From Moringa oleifera (taxonomy: Eukaryota > Streptophyta > Magnoliopsida > Brassicales > Moringaceae), in contig JAJFZO010000658.1 of assembly GCA_021397835.1 (NCBI GenBank), forward strand, positions 2,425,501 through 2,489,500: 64,000 nt of DNA. The letters are read 5' to 3'. The translations under genes were made by a program, and so were the position numbers. Of this stretch, positions 13,857 through 26,300 are shown piece by piece. The notes below the pieces were generated by a model. The model saw only the letters and a program-made list of their open reading frames with translations, searched no databases and was not told where the DNA came from. Each line of letters starts with the position of its first letter. Within the stretch, counting starts at the first letter, position 1.

Positions 13857-16779
13857 ATGTTTGGTGGAGGCAAAGGGATGGGTGGCGGAGCAGGGGGAGG
13901 CATGTTGAGGACTGTTAGTAGGGCAGTTGCCAGGGCTAGTGTTACCGGTGGCAATCTTCAAGAACCTCTCTCTTCTTCTTCTACCGTTGCAAATACTTCA
14001 CCTACTTCGAGTTCTGCTGCTTCTAGGAACACCCAGAAGCCCACTTCTCCTCCCGCTAGTCATCTGTCCATATCGTCATCTGGGTCGCCTGGTGCTTCGC
14101 ATAACCTGCCGATATCTGTAAGTTCTGGGGTGCCTACTTGGGGTGCTTTTGGTACTGCTTCTGTTCCTTCAGGCTGTGACGATTATGAGTGGGTGTCTGT
14201 GGATGGGAGTGAAGATGATTATGTTCTCGGACCTGTTCCTTCCGTTGATGAAGTTCATAACGCTGTATCTGCTATGCAAAAGTAAGATTTTATGTTTCAA
14301 ATTTATATGATTCAATTAGCTCAAGATAAATATTGGTTATTGAGTGAACTTTCATCCTTCGTGATTGGTGTTATAGTTTTAGCATTTTCAAGTCATTACA
14401 TAACAATAAACTCGTGAAATTATTTATCATTTGTTTAGAGGGAGAGTTTTATGGAATAAAGTTTTCTTGTTTGTTGTTGTAGCTATACCTCTATTAATGC
14501 TATTGCAATTGTCAATACCATATAAGTTTTTAGTTTCAGCCCTGATTTGCCATTATTGTTACTAGTACTGACTGTTGTGTAGTTTTTGCTGGTGATGGTA
14601 GTAGTATTGGCAGGAGTGTTGGTACTGGTCATGTTGCAATAGAACACGATACATGCCTCAGCATTTCCAATGTTGAACAGATTTTATACATGGGGACGGT
14701 TGATCTCAAGATTAACTTTGATGATAGCGAAAGCGATGACAATGATCAAAATGGATTTGCTAGAAATCTAAACTGTACCTCATCACCTATCAATGCATTT
14801 CCTGCAAGCTTGCAACCACAAATAGATTGGAGAACAGAATAGCATGCTTAGAAGCTAGTTGATAGTTCTGTGCATGTCACCTCTTAGGAATGGTTGTCTC
14901 TTGGATGTTGTTGAAAGTGACTAAACGCTAAGTTTTTGCAGTGAAAAAGTTTTCTTGATACAGAATTAAACTTTTGTATTTTAGGATAGAGAAAATAGCA
15001 AGTCTGGGCTATCAATGTAGTTGGTCTCTGAGTTGAATGGCAAAAGATGATTAAGGATTAGATTTCTTGCCAAACAAGATGATTAAAGATCACAACAATA
15101 ACAAGAATATTAATTTCTCAGCTGCTTATCTTAGTTTGAATACTCCAATTAGTTTATGAGTGATGATTAAGATGGTATTGCTGTTAATAAAAGTTGCAGG
15201 ATATAGCTTCATATCCTTCAGATAGCCTGATTGCTTTATGAGCTCAATTGAAGACATTGCTTGTTCCTTTATGCTTTAGTCCAGCTTTCTATCTGCCGTT
15301 TCATCTTCTAAATGCTGTGGGCTGTTTGAGAGTACGATGCATGTCTTTAACATATCAAACTCTAGTAGCTGTGTCTTTTGATAATTTCTGTTCACCTACC
15401 CTCTATAAGAAATTTTAAATTACCTATTCGTTACATTTATGCGACATTTTAATGTGTCATTGTTGGGTTCGGGTCTTTTCTCCCCTTAATTGTAGGGTTT
15501 TTGATGCCACATCACCCTCACAGCTTGTTAAGGATAAATTTGGCTACAATTTGAGCAAGGATGTAGCAGATCAGTCTTCAAGTCCAACTGGCATGGGTGG
15601 TCGCGTTTCTTCAGTTGTGTCTGAGTTAGACTGGATGGAGCCCGTCCCGCATTTATGTAATTCAAGAATGTTCCAACCTCATGCCCATGAGAGAGTGTAT
15701 GATGCTTTTCGTTTACTGCAGACTGAGCCATCTGTTCAGGTACTTCTGTTCTGAACCCTCTGCATGAACAAAATGAAATAGAAGTTTGCTCTTAATTGTA
15801 AAGAGAATATCATCTTTATGAATTTGTTTAGTGCCTAGTGACATCAACGGCCCACTTATGGTTTCTGTTATGAACTAAGAGCAGGTATAAGACTGTTAAG
15901 TCTTATCAGGTAAAATATGAAAAGATCTTTTTCACGTTTTTGAGTTTCTAGCATGGAAGTTAGGTCTAAAAATCTGATAATGAGTATGGAATTCACAGAA
16001 CTCTTTAAGGTTTTGTGTTTCAAACTTCTTAGTATTGTATACTATGGTTTTTGGTATTTTGTGCAGAAAATGGTCATATCATTGTCTTCTGATAAAGCTG
16101 TCTGGGATGCTGTTCTGAACAATGAAGTGGTACGGGAACTCAGAGAGTCTTACTATGCAGGTCTGTGTGAAGTTCAATGGAATCTTTTAATTAAGCTTTC
16201 GGATCATTCTAATCTACGGGAGTGTAATTTTAACTATCATATTGCTTAAGAAGTATTTTGTGATTTTTCTTTGACCATGGAGTTGATGTTATATCCAAAT
16301 GTTCTTTTTTTGGTATGGTTCTTCTACAAGCTTAAGTTATCTGTTTTCCCTGGACTAATTATGGCTCCGTTTCAGCAAAATTAAACTTCAAGGTCGAATA
16401 ATTGACGAATTTTGTTTTGGGTTGCTGAGAAACTGGTTCGAGTGATTTCTGGAAATCTAGGATTATTACTTATGCTGGGAATGAATGTTTACCGATATAT
16501 GCAGTCGAAAACAACGATTCAGAGAGTTCAGATGAGACTTCTGACGAATCCAACTCGGCTACGAACTTCGTGAAGTGGATCTTTGACAGCACTAAGGCTA
16601 AAGTGATGGAAGTAATTGAGAAAATAACAAAAGTTGCTAACCAGCTGTTTAAGCCTGCTGATGATGAGAAGAAAACAGGAGGAACTGCGGATCCATTTCA
16701 AGAGAAGCTGCGAACCTCATTCCTGCTTTCCATTGTAGTCCTGTTGGTAGTGGTCGTGACTCGAGCCAACAGGACTTGA
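13857..16779 (+). CDS. Uncharacterised plant protein, predicted tail-anchored
   Basis: Exons are 13857-14281, 15496-15739, 16067-16160 and 16505-16779, totalling 1038 nt or 345 residues, with consistent phase. I do not recognise the family. Visible layout: a Gly/Met-rich N-terminus (MFGGGKGMGGGAGGG), a Ser/Thr/Pro-rich, probably disordered stretch to about residue 100, an acidic segment DDYEWVSVDGSEDDY, a central folded-looking part (FQPHAHERVYDAFRLLQTEP, then SSDKAVWDAVLNNEVVRELR), an acidic Ser-rich linker (SESSDETSDESNS), an amphipathic Lys-rich helix, and one hydrophobic segment (SFLLSIVVLLVVVV) nine or fewer residues from the end. The last feature suggests a tail-anchored protein facing the cytosol. 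It ends tail-to-tail with RPC4. The structure is clear; the function is unknown. Confidence 0.82.
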
Positions 16780-17393
16780 CCATAATTAGACGACATGACT
16801 GGTTTTTTGTCCCAAGATTGGGTAAAATTTGTAACGCTGAAGTTTCCATGTGAGTTTTGCTTATTTTAAACACTGAAAGTTGGATATGTTTTAAGTTTGT
16901 ACATTGCTTATGCACCATGGATTGTAAATATTGATCTTTCTCTTTAATTCAAGGATGGTTTTGATTATGTGTTATTTGGGAAGTTGCATTAGTACAGTGG
17001 GGATTGATGAATCTTGGACTCATCCAGTTTGTTTACAGCCTAATTTGAGAAGTGGCTCAATCCCTGGCTGTATATACCAAACAATCCTGTATTAATTCCA
17101 GGATAGGAAAAGCAATCCTGTATTCTTCAGATTTAACATCTTGGAACTTTGCTTTACAGACAGTATTTCCCTACAGATTGATGAATCTTTACAATCTGGG
17201 ATAAGAATGACAGCTGTTTGATTGCCTAGAGAAGTTTCACATGCCCTGCTAACAAGCATTGCTGCAATACTAGCTACATACTAATGGAAAATTCATGCTT
17301 TACAGATTTATGGACATCCTTTATGCATGTGTATGTTGCTGACATTTTAACAACAATGCCAGCGGTTGTTCAACCTTGTCAGTGACTTCATTC
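16780..17393. other. Convergent 3' intergenic region
   Basis: This gap of about 600 bases lies between two converging genes and presumably holds both 3' UTRs and polyadenylation sites. No open frame or RNA gene is supportable. Confidence 0.6.
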
Positions 17394-20300
17394 TCATCCG
17401 CCCAAGTTAATCCCAGAATCTAAGAGAGAATCAATGTCAGGAGTGACAACCATCCGTTTTTCCAGCTTTCCAAGTGCGCAACAATGTTTTTCAGTAGTGT
17501 TAATTGCTGCAACATCTTGTGGGAAAGTACAATCTGAGCCGGGTGACACCTGCATGCATTATCAGAATGTATCAAGCTACGAAGAAATTATTACCAGTCT
17601 CATTTGTTAGCAGAAAAAGAAGAAGCCGTAAAGGTTGGTGGGAGAGCTTGTCAAGTTCATAAAATAAGACACCATAAGAATCAAATTATTGCAAATGTAA
17701 GAGTTTCATTTCTCTACGGATTAAGAGGGAACAAAAAAAGGTTAAATTTTGGCCAAATCTAAGACACACAGCAAGAGAATGTCCAACTCTATGATGGTTG
17801 TCCATTCATATTACGGTACTGTCCCTCCAAGGGTTTGTGCATGTGTAATTCAGCCACAGGTTTAAAGGTCAATGCAAACATGAAATATGACTTACATCAT
17901 AGAGGATTTCGCCCAGCTTCAACTTGACTGCTCCACTCTTGTACACCAGCATTGCACCCATTTTTCCCATTGATAAATCTTCCATAGTGCAGCACTTTGA
18001 ACCACCTTCTTGTTTTGCACTTTCAGCTTTCTCCTTCCCTTTTCTGCTAGCTGATCGCTTGGCTAGGGGCAGATCAGTAGGAAGCTGAACGAAAAACATC
18101 CTTTCTTTATTGCATGCCTCCTGTCAAATGTGGACAAGCTTGTTTGAGACAACAAATTATCTCAAATTTATCAAAATAATAAATAATTTAGCAATCCTAT
18201 AGTCAACTACAATCTAATTAACAACCTGCAGCCCAAGACATGAAGCAGTATTGATTTTGCTCTCATCATATTCCTGGTTTCTTGCAGCCTCCCCAAATTC
18301 TACCTCATCAAGAATTTCTAAAAACACAAGCAAACTGTCAGCATATAGAGTTCCAATTTTCTAAAGGGACGGGGATCGAGAAAGGAAGCATCATGGGGAT
18401 GATTGCTGTGTCCCTACATGTACCACTAGAAAGAACTTCTGATCTCATCAATACCATTATAACCATCTAAGATAGTCAGGTTCATAGACGAACAGAAATT
18501 CTAATAAGTTAAAGTCCAGTGAAACTAGATTCCATTCTTAGTGATGAAGTTTCTTGCCCTCTTGATTTTTCCACCCTAAGAAATAGAGTAATTCTACAAG
18601 CATGTGAATAATTCCAGGCCTCTGGAACCATAATAATCTGCCTGCACAGCCCTGGTGTGGTGGGGGGAATGAGGAAGGACTGGTGCTAGTCTAACATAAA
18701 GCTTTGAAAGAGCACAGATTATGCCTAACCTTCTCTCATCAGTTACAGCAACCAAAAGTTCTAAGACAGGATGCATATAGGAAAAAAGAATACTAGAAAC
18801 CTTGGTTCAGTTGCATGCACAACATCTTATCCACCAGTTGAAGTTTCAGAACATCAATATTTGTGAAAAGTAATCTTTTCTTTCCTCTTTTTTTTTTTTA
18901 AATTTTTTATGGCGATAAAGTACCAGCCATTTGCAAAATTTCCAGGCACAGTTGATGCATACCTGGGTCACCAGAAAAAGGCCTCCTCAAAGGAAGAGCA
19001 GTAGGATAGTATGCCTCATAATCCTGGTTTTGACATCCAGGAAACTTTAAGTTAGTATAAGAGAGAAAGAGAGAGAAAGAGAGAGAAAAACAAAGAAAAG
19101 AGAGAAGAGATCTATGGCAAAGTTCTTACCCAAGGTTCTTTGTAATCTTTCTTTGTTTTTGAAGCTAAAGCATCATCAGTATCTGAAGAATGTGTATCAG
19201 TTCCATCTTCTTCAGCACTTGAAAGCAAAGACACCATAGTTTTCTCATCATTAGAACTAGAATCCTCTGGTCCTGGGTCAGTGCTTTTAGCACCATTCCC
19301 CTCCTTATGAACACCAAATGACTGTATGGCAGTTGATGATGGGGCTCCAAAACCAAATGTAACTTGTGCTGTAGCTGCAGGTATGAACTTTGACATGAGC
19401 AGGTAAGTCAAATTCTGCCACAGTTTTCTTTTGGTGATATTAACTGCTCAGCTAGTCTAATTTTACTTCCCTTTCTAACCATAAATTTGACCAGAAAGCA
19501 GATTCTTACTGCACAAAGGCCCACAAATTCAGATAAACATCATGCTAATTTTCTTTATTCACTCTGTCATACCCATAGTAAGTATAATATCAATCAGACA
19601 AAACAGGTGACCAAAACCAGATCTGAACAACCAAGGGGCTCTATGCCAACACTGCAAACATTTCCCATTTCCCAAATACCTGCCGAAGATTATGGCAGAA
19701 GCTCACCTCAGCCCTGCAAACACGTCAATGCCAACTAGCTCCTAAAAATCTGGGAGCAGCTGGATTTCCCGAGATTACTTGTCATATCTATGACACGTTA
19801 CACACGATCTCCCGATAGTCACTCCACATCACCACCCATGATCTCTAATGTGAAATCCCGAGAATCGAAAGTTTTCGTAGATCGAGAAAAAGAAAGTTCT
19901 TCCAAGAGCCCACAAAGGGGTGGATATTCCTCCCTTTACTCTTAATGTCCACTTGTTTATTGAAATATTCACTTAAGCATAAGAGATACCTTCTTTTGCA
20001 AGGTGAGCAACTCATCTCCGATTACAACGCTTGTTGAGCGATTTTCCAATGTTAACATTTGGCGCCGTCAATGGGAAGCTTCTTAAACAAAAAGCCATGC
20101 CACCCAAAAGGAACAACTTTGTTCGGTCAGCCACCACTTGGAGGAACTTAAGGTCGAACACTGTCGCGAGGGTGTTGGGCGCTATGACTCCCAATGCAGC
20201 ACCAACGACAAAGCCACCTCCTCGAGCCCCTGCCCTAGAGCATCAACGAGAAGAGTAGCATAGCTTGTTTGAAGCCTAACAATAGCAAATAGAGGAATTG

Positions 20301-23300
20301 TATAAGATTATCACCGATCAATAACAACAACTACAAATGGCCCTACCCCTTTGTGAGCAGAAAGCAAAACCTTTGACCGTCGGATCCAATCCCTAATCGA
20401 CCTTGCCCAGAGCCAATCCACCCCTTGTGACCTTATCGCCAGAGCATGCGATCCCAATGTTGGCAGGATTGCCCCCCACAACCCACCATGGCACAAGAGG
20501 TAACCAAGGTGCTAGAGATACCTTTAACAAACGTGGAGAAACTATGGCAAAAGATCAATGAATTGGACGAAGAATACTAAAAGATGAAATAAACTGATAA
20601 GCCGGACCCTATCTTACAAATAGAAACTAATCCTAGAGACAATCAAGTCCCAAATACAGAGCTATATGGAACCATTGATCCCTGGATTCATATTAAGAGA
20701 TTTAAAGACACCCTCTCTTGGGGGCAACGGATGCCACACGTTGCAAATTTTTTACTCTCTGCTTCATTGGAGACACCATGGACTGTATCACTATCTTATA
20801 ACGAGCACTATGACCTTTTTCCAACATTTCATCACCTTCTTGGTCACCTGGTTTGCCAGCAAGATCCTTAGTAGAAACACCATAGATGATCTAAAGGCTC
20901 TCAAACAAAGAATGGACAAAATCCTTAGAGAATATCTTGAAAGATTCACCAAAAGTAGATCCCTAATTTGAAGGATGAGGAAGCAGTATCCGCTTTCCTA
21001 GCAGGGCTACAACCATCCATATTTTTCCAATCTGTGGTGGCCAAGAAACCAAAGTCGCTTGTGTTCCCTTTGGACAAAGGTTGAGAAAGCGACTCGCATA
21101 GAAGTGTCCCTTTGAGCTTGGCTTAACCAACCAACAACCTTGACAGTTTGAGTCCCGACTCTTGTTACCAACTAGATGCCTGCGGTGAAAGATAGCAAGC
21201 CAAGGCTCGAAGATCCATCTTGGCACACTTACATTGACCTCAATACCACCAACAAGCAAATCCTTATAGATATTTATGATCGCAAGCTGCTCAAATGGCC
21301 ATGCACCATGCGAACCAAAAAAAAAGCATTTGGATAGGTATTGTCGCTTTCACAAAACCTAAAGTCATGATACTAAAAATTGTTATCAGGTAAAAAACGA
21401 GATTGAGAACTTGATCAACATTGAATACCAGAAGAATTATGTGCATGGACATGACAAGAGAAGAAAGTGCAACCTTTTGCCACCACAATGTCACAAAACC
21501 TATAGTTTGGCTCGAGAATAGCATCCGACCTAGGCAAAAAAAAAAAAAAAAAACAAAGGCACCACTGAGGCCAAAGAATGATTCCTTCCCCCCCTTCCCC
21601 ACAAAAAAAAAAAAAAATCACCTCGTTAGCTGGGTGTCCAAGTGATCGTTGCCTTAACACCCTCGACAACCTAGAGATTGCCTTGCCTCCTTGCCATTAA
21701 TGTCATATCAGACAGGCTAGAATTCCAACCTTTACTCCAGCTAGGAAACGAAAAGCCAAGGCAGAGTCTGTCAAGGAAATTATAATGGACCGACCTCTAC
21801 TTGTTTGCTTCTCTAAAGCTGGCATGATAGGCCTTCCCCGAACACAACAACGAATCTCTGATTATTAACATGACAATCGATGGTTGCACAATGAAAAGAG
21901 TTTTGGTTGACACTGGTAGTTTGACAGACAGGATGTTTTATAACGCCTTCATTTACACGTGGTGCACGCTGACTGCGCCCTTACTTCCAAGTGCATAAGA
22001 TAATCATCCTAACGGACTTGCCACTATGACAAATCCTCCATTATCCAAGCACATTGGATAAGCACATCAGATTAGTTAGTAAAATGGTCGATAAAACTTA
22101 GTGAGTTCGACATAAAGGTCAAATCGGTGAAAGCCCATATAGAGGTAGACTTTATCATTGAGGCTAACTTTGCAATTGAATTGATAGCCATCACCTCGAG
22201 GGATTACATTCTGTTGGTAGATGGTGCATCAAACAAGAGGGCCAATGAGGCAGAAGTTCTCTTGGAGGGACCTAGCAACATTGTTATTAAATACACTCTC
22301 GAATTCCAATTTCTCACCACAAACAATGAAGCAAAGTATGAGGCTTTGCTAGTAAGGCTCAAGATCGCCAAAGATATCCTTGTTTAGCGAATAGTAATAA
22401 AGTGACTCACAATTAATAGTGAAGCAAGCCAGGTTAATTATGAAGTCAACTGTCACAACATGATCAAATACAAAACTTAGACTAAACAAATGATGAGTCT
22501 GTTCAACAGATGTGAGGTAGCCCAAATTCCAAGGTCCCAAAACAAGTACGTGGGACACCCTAGCAAAGCTGGCAATCAAGGCTAGTCTGCCTCAAGAAAC
22601 GGTATTCAGGGATGTGTTAACTAGTCCTTCAGTTAAGGAGCTTGAAATTGAGAGAACAAAATTTATTTGCCAAGTCAAGAAGGCACAATCGTGGATTGAG
22701 CCCTTGATTAGACATATATGAGATGGCACTCTCCATACTTGCAAGCCTAGGCAAACAAATTAGTATAATTGATGGTCAGCTCTACAAACAATCTGTTATA
22801 GAGGCAACCGATGATGCAGCTGACTTCCATCATCACTCCTTCGCCTTTTGCCCAATGGGGTGTCGATCTAATTAGCCCACTCGCCGTTGCTTCAAGGCAA
22901 AACAAGTTCCCAATATTGCCTATTTCACCAAGTAGGTGGAAGCAAGAGCCTTGGCCCAAATCACAGATCAAAAAATGCTAAGACTTTGTCTACATCATTT
23001 ATCAGTTTAGTGTCCTAAATGTTATCGTCTCTGATAATGGCACAGTTTAAAGGAGCTAGGTTCGCTCAAACCTATCAAGAACTTAAAATTCAATAGCATT
23101 GTACCTCAAAGGTACTCACAAAGAAGTGGCCTAGTTGAAGTCACAGTAGAACTATCCTTAAGCCTCTTAAGGTCCATCTTGACCATGCTACGGGAGCATA
23201 GCCGATGAGTTACCTAGCATATAGTGAACCTACAAGACTACCCCACACATAACCACACGAAAAACTGCATTCCACTTAACCTATGGAGTAGAAGTAGTTA

Positions 23301-26300
23301 TCCTTGTGGAGATGAAAGCGCTAATCGCCAAGATTGAACGATTGGATGAGGCCCATGATGATGCGAACCTAGCTACCCATCTTGACCTTGTTGATGAACT
23401 AAGGGATAAGGCCCAAATCAGAATAGTCGCACCTTAAACCTGAGTAGCCGAATTTCGCGATAAGATAGTCAAGCGCCGCCACTTCAACCTAGGAGATCTA
23501 GTCCTGCGCAAGGTAGCCATGAGTGCTCCGCTTTAGCACATTGAAAAACTTGCTACCAATTAAGGAGGACCATACAGAATCAAAAGGATCATCCGTCTAG
23601 GCACCTACACCTTGGAGTCTAAGGCAAGGAAAAAACTCCCTAGAACTTGCCACTCCTAAAATGTACAAAGGTTTTATGCATGAATATTTGTGAACTATTT
23701 CGCTATTTGATTTTTTAAGTCCGTCCATTTTTACTTACTCCCAGTAATTTTGTAAGTGTATTTTCCAAAGATTATCAAGTAATGTGTGGATGTTTGATGC
23801 TATGACCAATGAAATTTTAAAGCACTGCCACAGGAACAGTTAGGCTCACAGTTGAGGCACACAACATGCGCACTCACTTGAAAACATATGTCTTAGGCCC
23901 TGCCACAACTATAGCTCCCTAAAAAACGCACGGATAGTCGTCCTTAGGAATCCATAGCTTATCCTCTGTCGAGCAACTGCCAACTCTACTTCATTAGGAA
24001 TGTGATATTTTGACCTAATCCATTGTAATCTATCCTCCTCGACATTCGACGATGTACTAGCAAAAATGATCAGGTTAACGACAATCTACTTGTACATTAT
24101 GATCGTTTCAACCTGAGGGAACTCACCAGCAAAGAGAAAGGAAACGCAAAATCAACTGTGGTAAAAAGAAACATGCAAAGTGACAACCAAATCCTGGGCA
24201 GCCAAGCAAGTTCACCAGCAAAGTTAAGAGGAATCAAAGGCACAAGAGCAACTGATGATGTATCGGGTGGGCAATTGATGGCATATGGCTCCTCATAGCT
24301 CTCAATCAAACTGACGTAATGATTCAGAGAGTGATGCCACTTTTACCAAGCAATGACTATCAGCAAAAAAGTTTACCTAAGGAGCTGTCCTAGCGATTCC
24401 AGTCTGGGACCTTGTCTAGCTTGGGAATCAAGATTGCCTGCCATTCACTACTGCTTACTGGACTCTAATGGGAAGCAAGTTTTATACCCATATTGGCCTC
24501 ACAAACACGTCAATGCCACCTAGCTCTTAGAAATACTAGGGCAATCTGGATTTCCCGAGATTACTTGCCATATCCATAGTGCATCACACACGAATCCCCA
24601 GCAATCACTCTCACATTACCATCCATAATCTCCGATGTGAAATCTCAAGAATCGAAAGTTTCTGTAGATCGACAAAAGGAAAGTCTCCAAAAAACCAATA
24701 AAAGGCTCACGTATTTCTCCCTGTTTACTAAAATACTAACTTTGCTCATTTCTCAATAACAAGCATTTGTCACAATAGCAACCAGATTTAGTTTCTAGTA
24801 TTCTTTCACCTTTAAAAGACATTCACATTATATTTCAAATGTTTTGAGAACATTGTGCTAATTGCCTAATTTTCTCCATTTTTGATTCAGCCCCTCTAGA
24901 AAAATCATGGTTTGCTGATTATGTTTGTCATAATTTGAGCATTATGCACAACCTATGGACCAATAGTTCATATAGTAGAAGCATATATACTTCAAGGACT
25001 CCATTCAATTCCCATCACTTAATCCCAAGAAAAAAAAAAAAAAGAGTAAAAAGGAGCCAATATCATTTCTTTTGTTTGCTACTCAAGATAAAGTTCAAGT
25101 TACTCCAATAGCCACTATGTTACTATCTATAGCTATGATTTTAGGTATTATTGATAACAACTTGAGCCCATGACCTAATCATGTTTATTTCCATCACAAA
25201 TTAATCGGGAGACTTCGGTTTAGACATGAAATATTAATCAGGAAAATTCAATTTAGACAATAGAACACCTCAAAATCACAGTAGCCCTTCTCCCAACTTT
25301 GTTTTGAACAAAAAAGTTAGATAAAAATGATCATATTTTCAAGTTCAACAACATGGAATCCACCACTTTCCATTACACAGCTGAACAGTACACAATGAAC
25401 TGAATCTCTAAGACCATTTTCTCTGACAGGCAAACTTCACCGTCTAAAGTTGTGTTTTACTGGATAACAGAGTTACAAAAACAAGAAACAACAGGGAATG
25501 GATGTCATAATGGATCAAAAGCTAAGCTATATAATTACTGAACCATACTCTATTTACTGAAATTGCATGACCTTACTAGTTTAAGGAAGCAATAAAGATC
25601 ATCAAATGAGAACATGGCAATATCATGTCAAAGCATATAAAAACAAAGCAAATGAGAAAGTACATTTTTTTTCGACTTTAGGCACTTGTCTGGTGAGATT
25701 TGCCTGCAGGTGCAGAGAGAAACAAGTCAGTGTTCACTTCTACAATTTGCAGCAAGCAGAGATAAATGGCCGCTTAGCTAAGGCTAGAAGAAACTAATGT
25801 GATTCCACATTATATTTTTTTCCCCCTTTTTGTTTTTAAAATTGAAAGGTTTTCCTCATGGTTAGTTGGAAATACAAACAATATTGGTCAACAACCACAT
25901 TGCATCCCCAAAAAGAATAAGAAAAGAAGAAAGGCAGAAGTGCTGATAAAATTTGTCAAAAATATTAGTTCCAACAAATTTCCAAGGTTAACAACAGTCT
26001 TAAAAATGTCCCAAATTTTTAGAACCTAGAACAACCAGTAAGCTTTTCAGCCCATGTATGATTTTGATGTTTGACAGATAACAATCCATGATTTATTTCA
26101 GTACAACACAGAAGATCCTTTGATTCTTCACATTCCCAAAAATATCAGACTAAGGAACACCCACTTTTTGCACAGTCCAAGAAGATAAGAACAGGGACAA
26201 AGAATGAAGTCCTTCTCCTTCTTTCCCCCGAAAAGTATATATAGTTTGTACAAAGAATAAGTCATCTTTTTGATAATGGACAGTAGCTGCATTGTTCTAA

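Larger units (their letters stand above)
19705..24780 (+). mobile_element. Degenerate Ty3/Gypsy LTR retrotransposon
   Basis: Two direct repeats about 4.8 kb apart share the start CAAACACGTCAATGCCA and the internal blocks GGATTTCCCGAGATTACTTG and AGAATCGAAAGTTT. Plant Gypsy pieces lie between them on the plus strand: a post-LTR primer-binding region (TGGCGCCGTCAATGGG near 20062), gag, a protease-like DTG, RNase H and integrase traces. All frames are broken. Reverse transcriptase is not visible: only about 170 bases separate the protease motif from RNase H. The element sits in an RPC4 intron, antisense to the gene. The outer ends and target duplication could not be fixed by eye. It is an old, non-autonomous copy. 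Confidence 0.85.
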
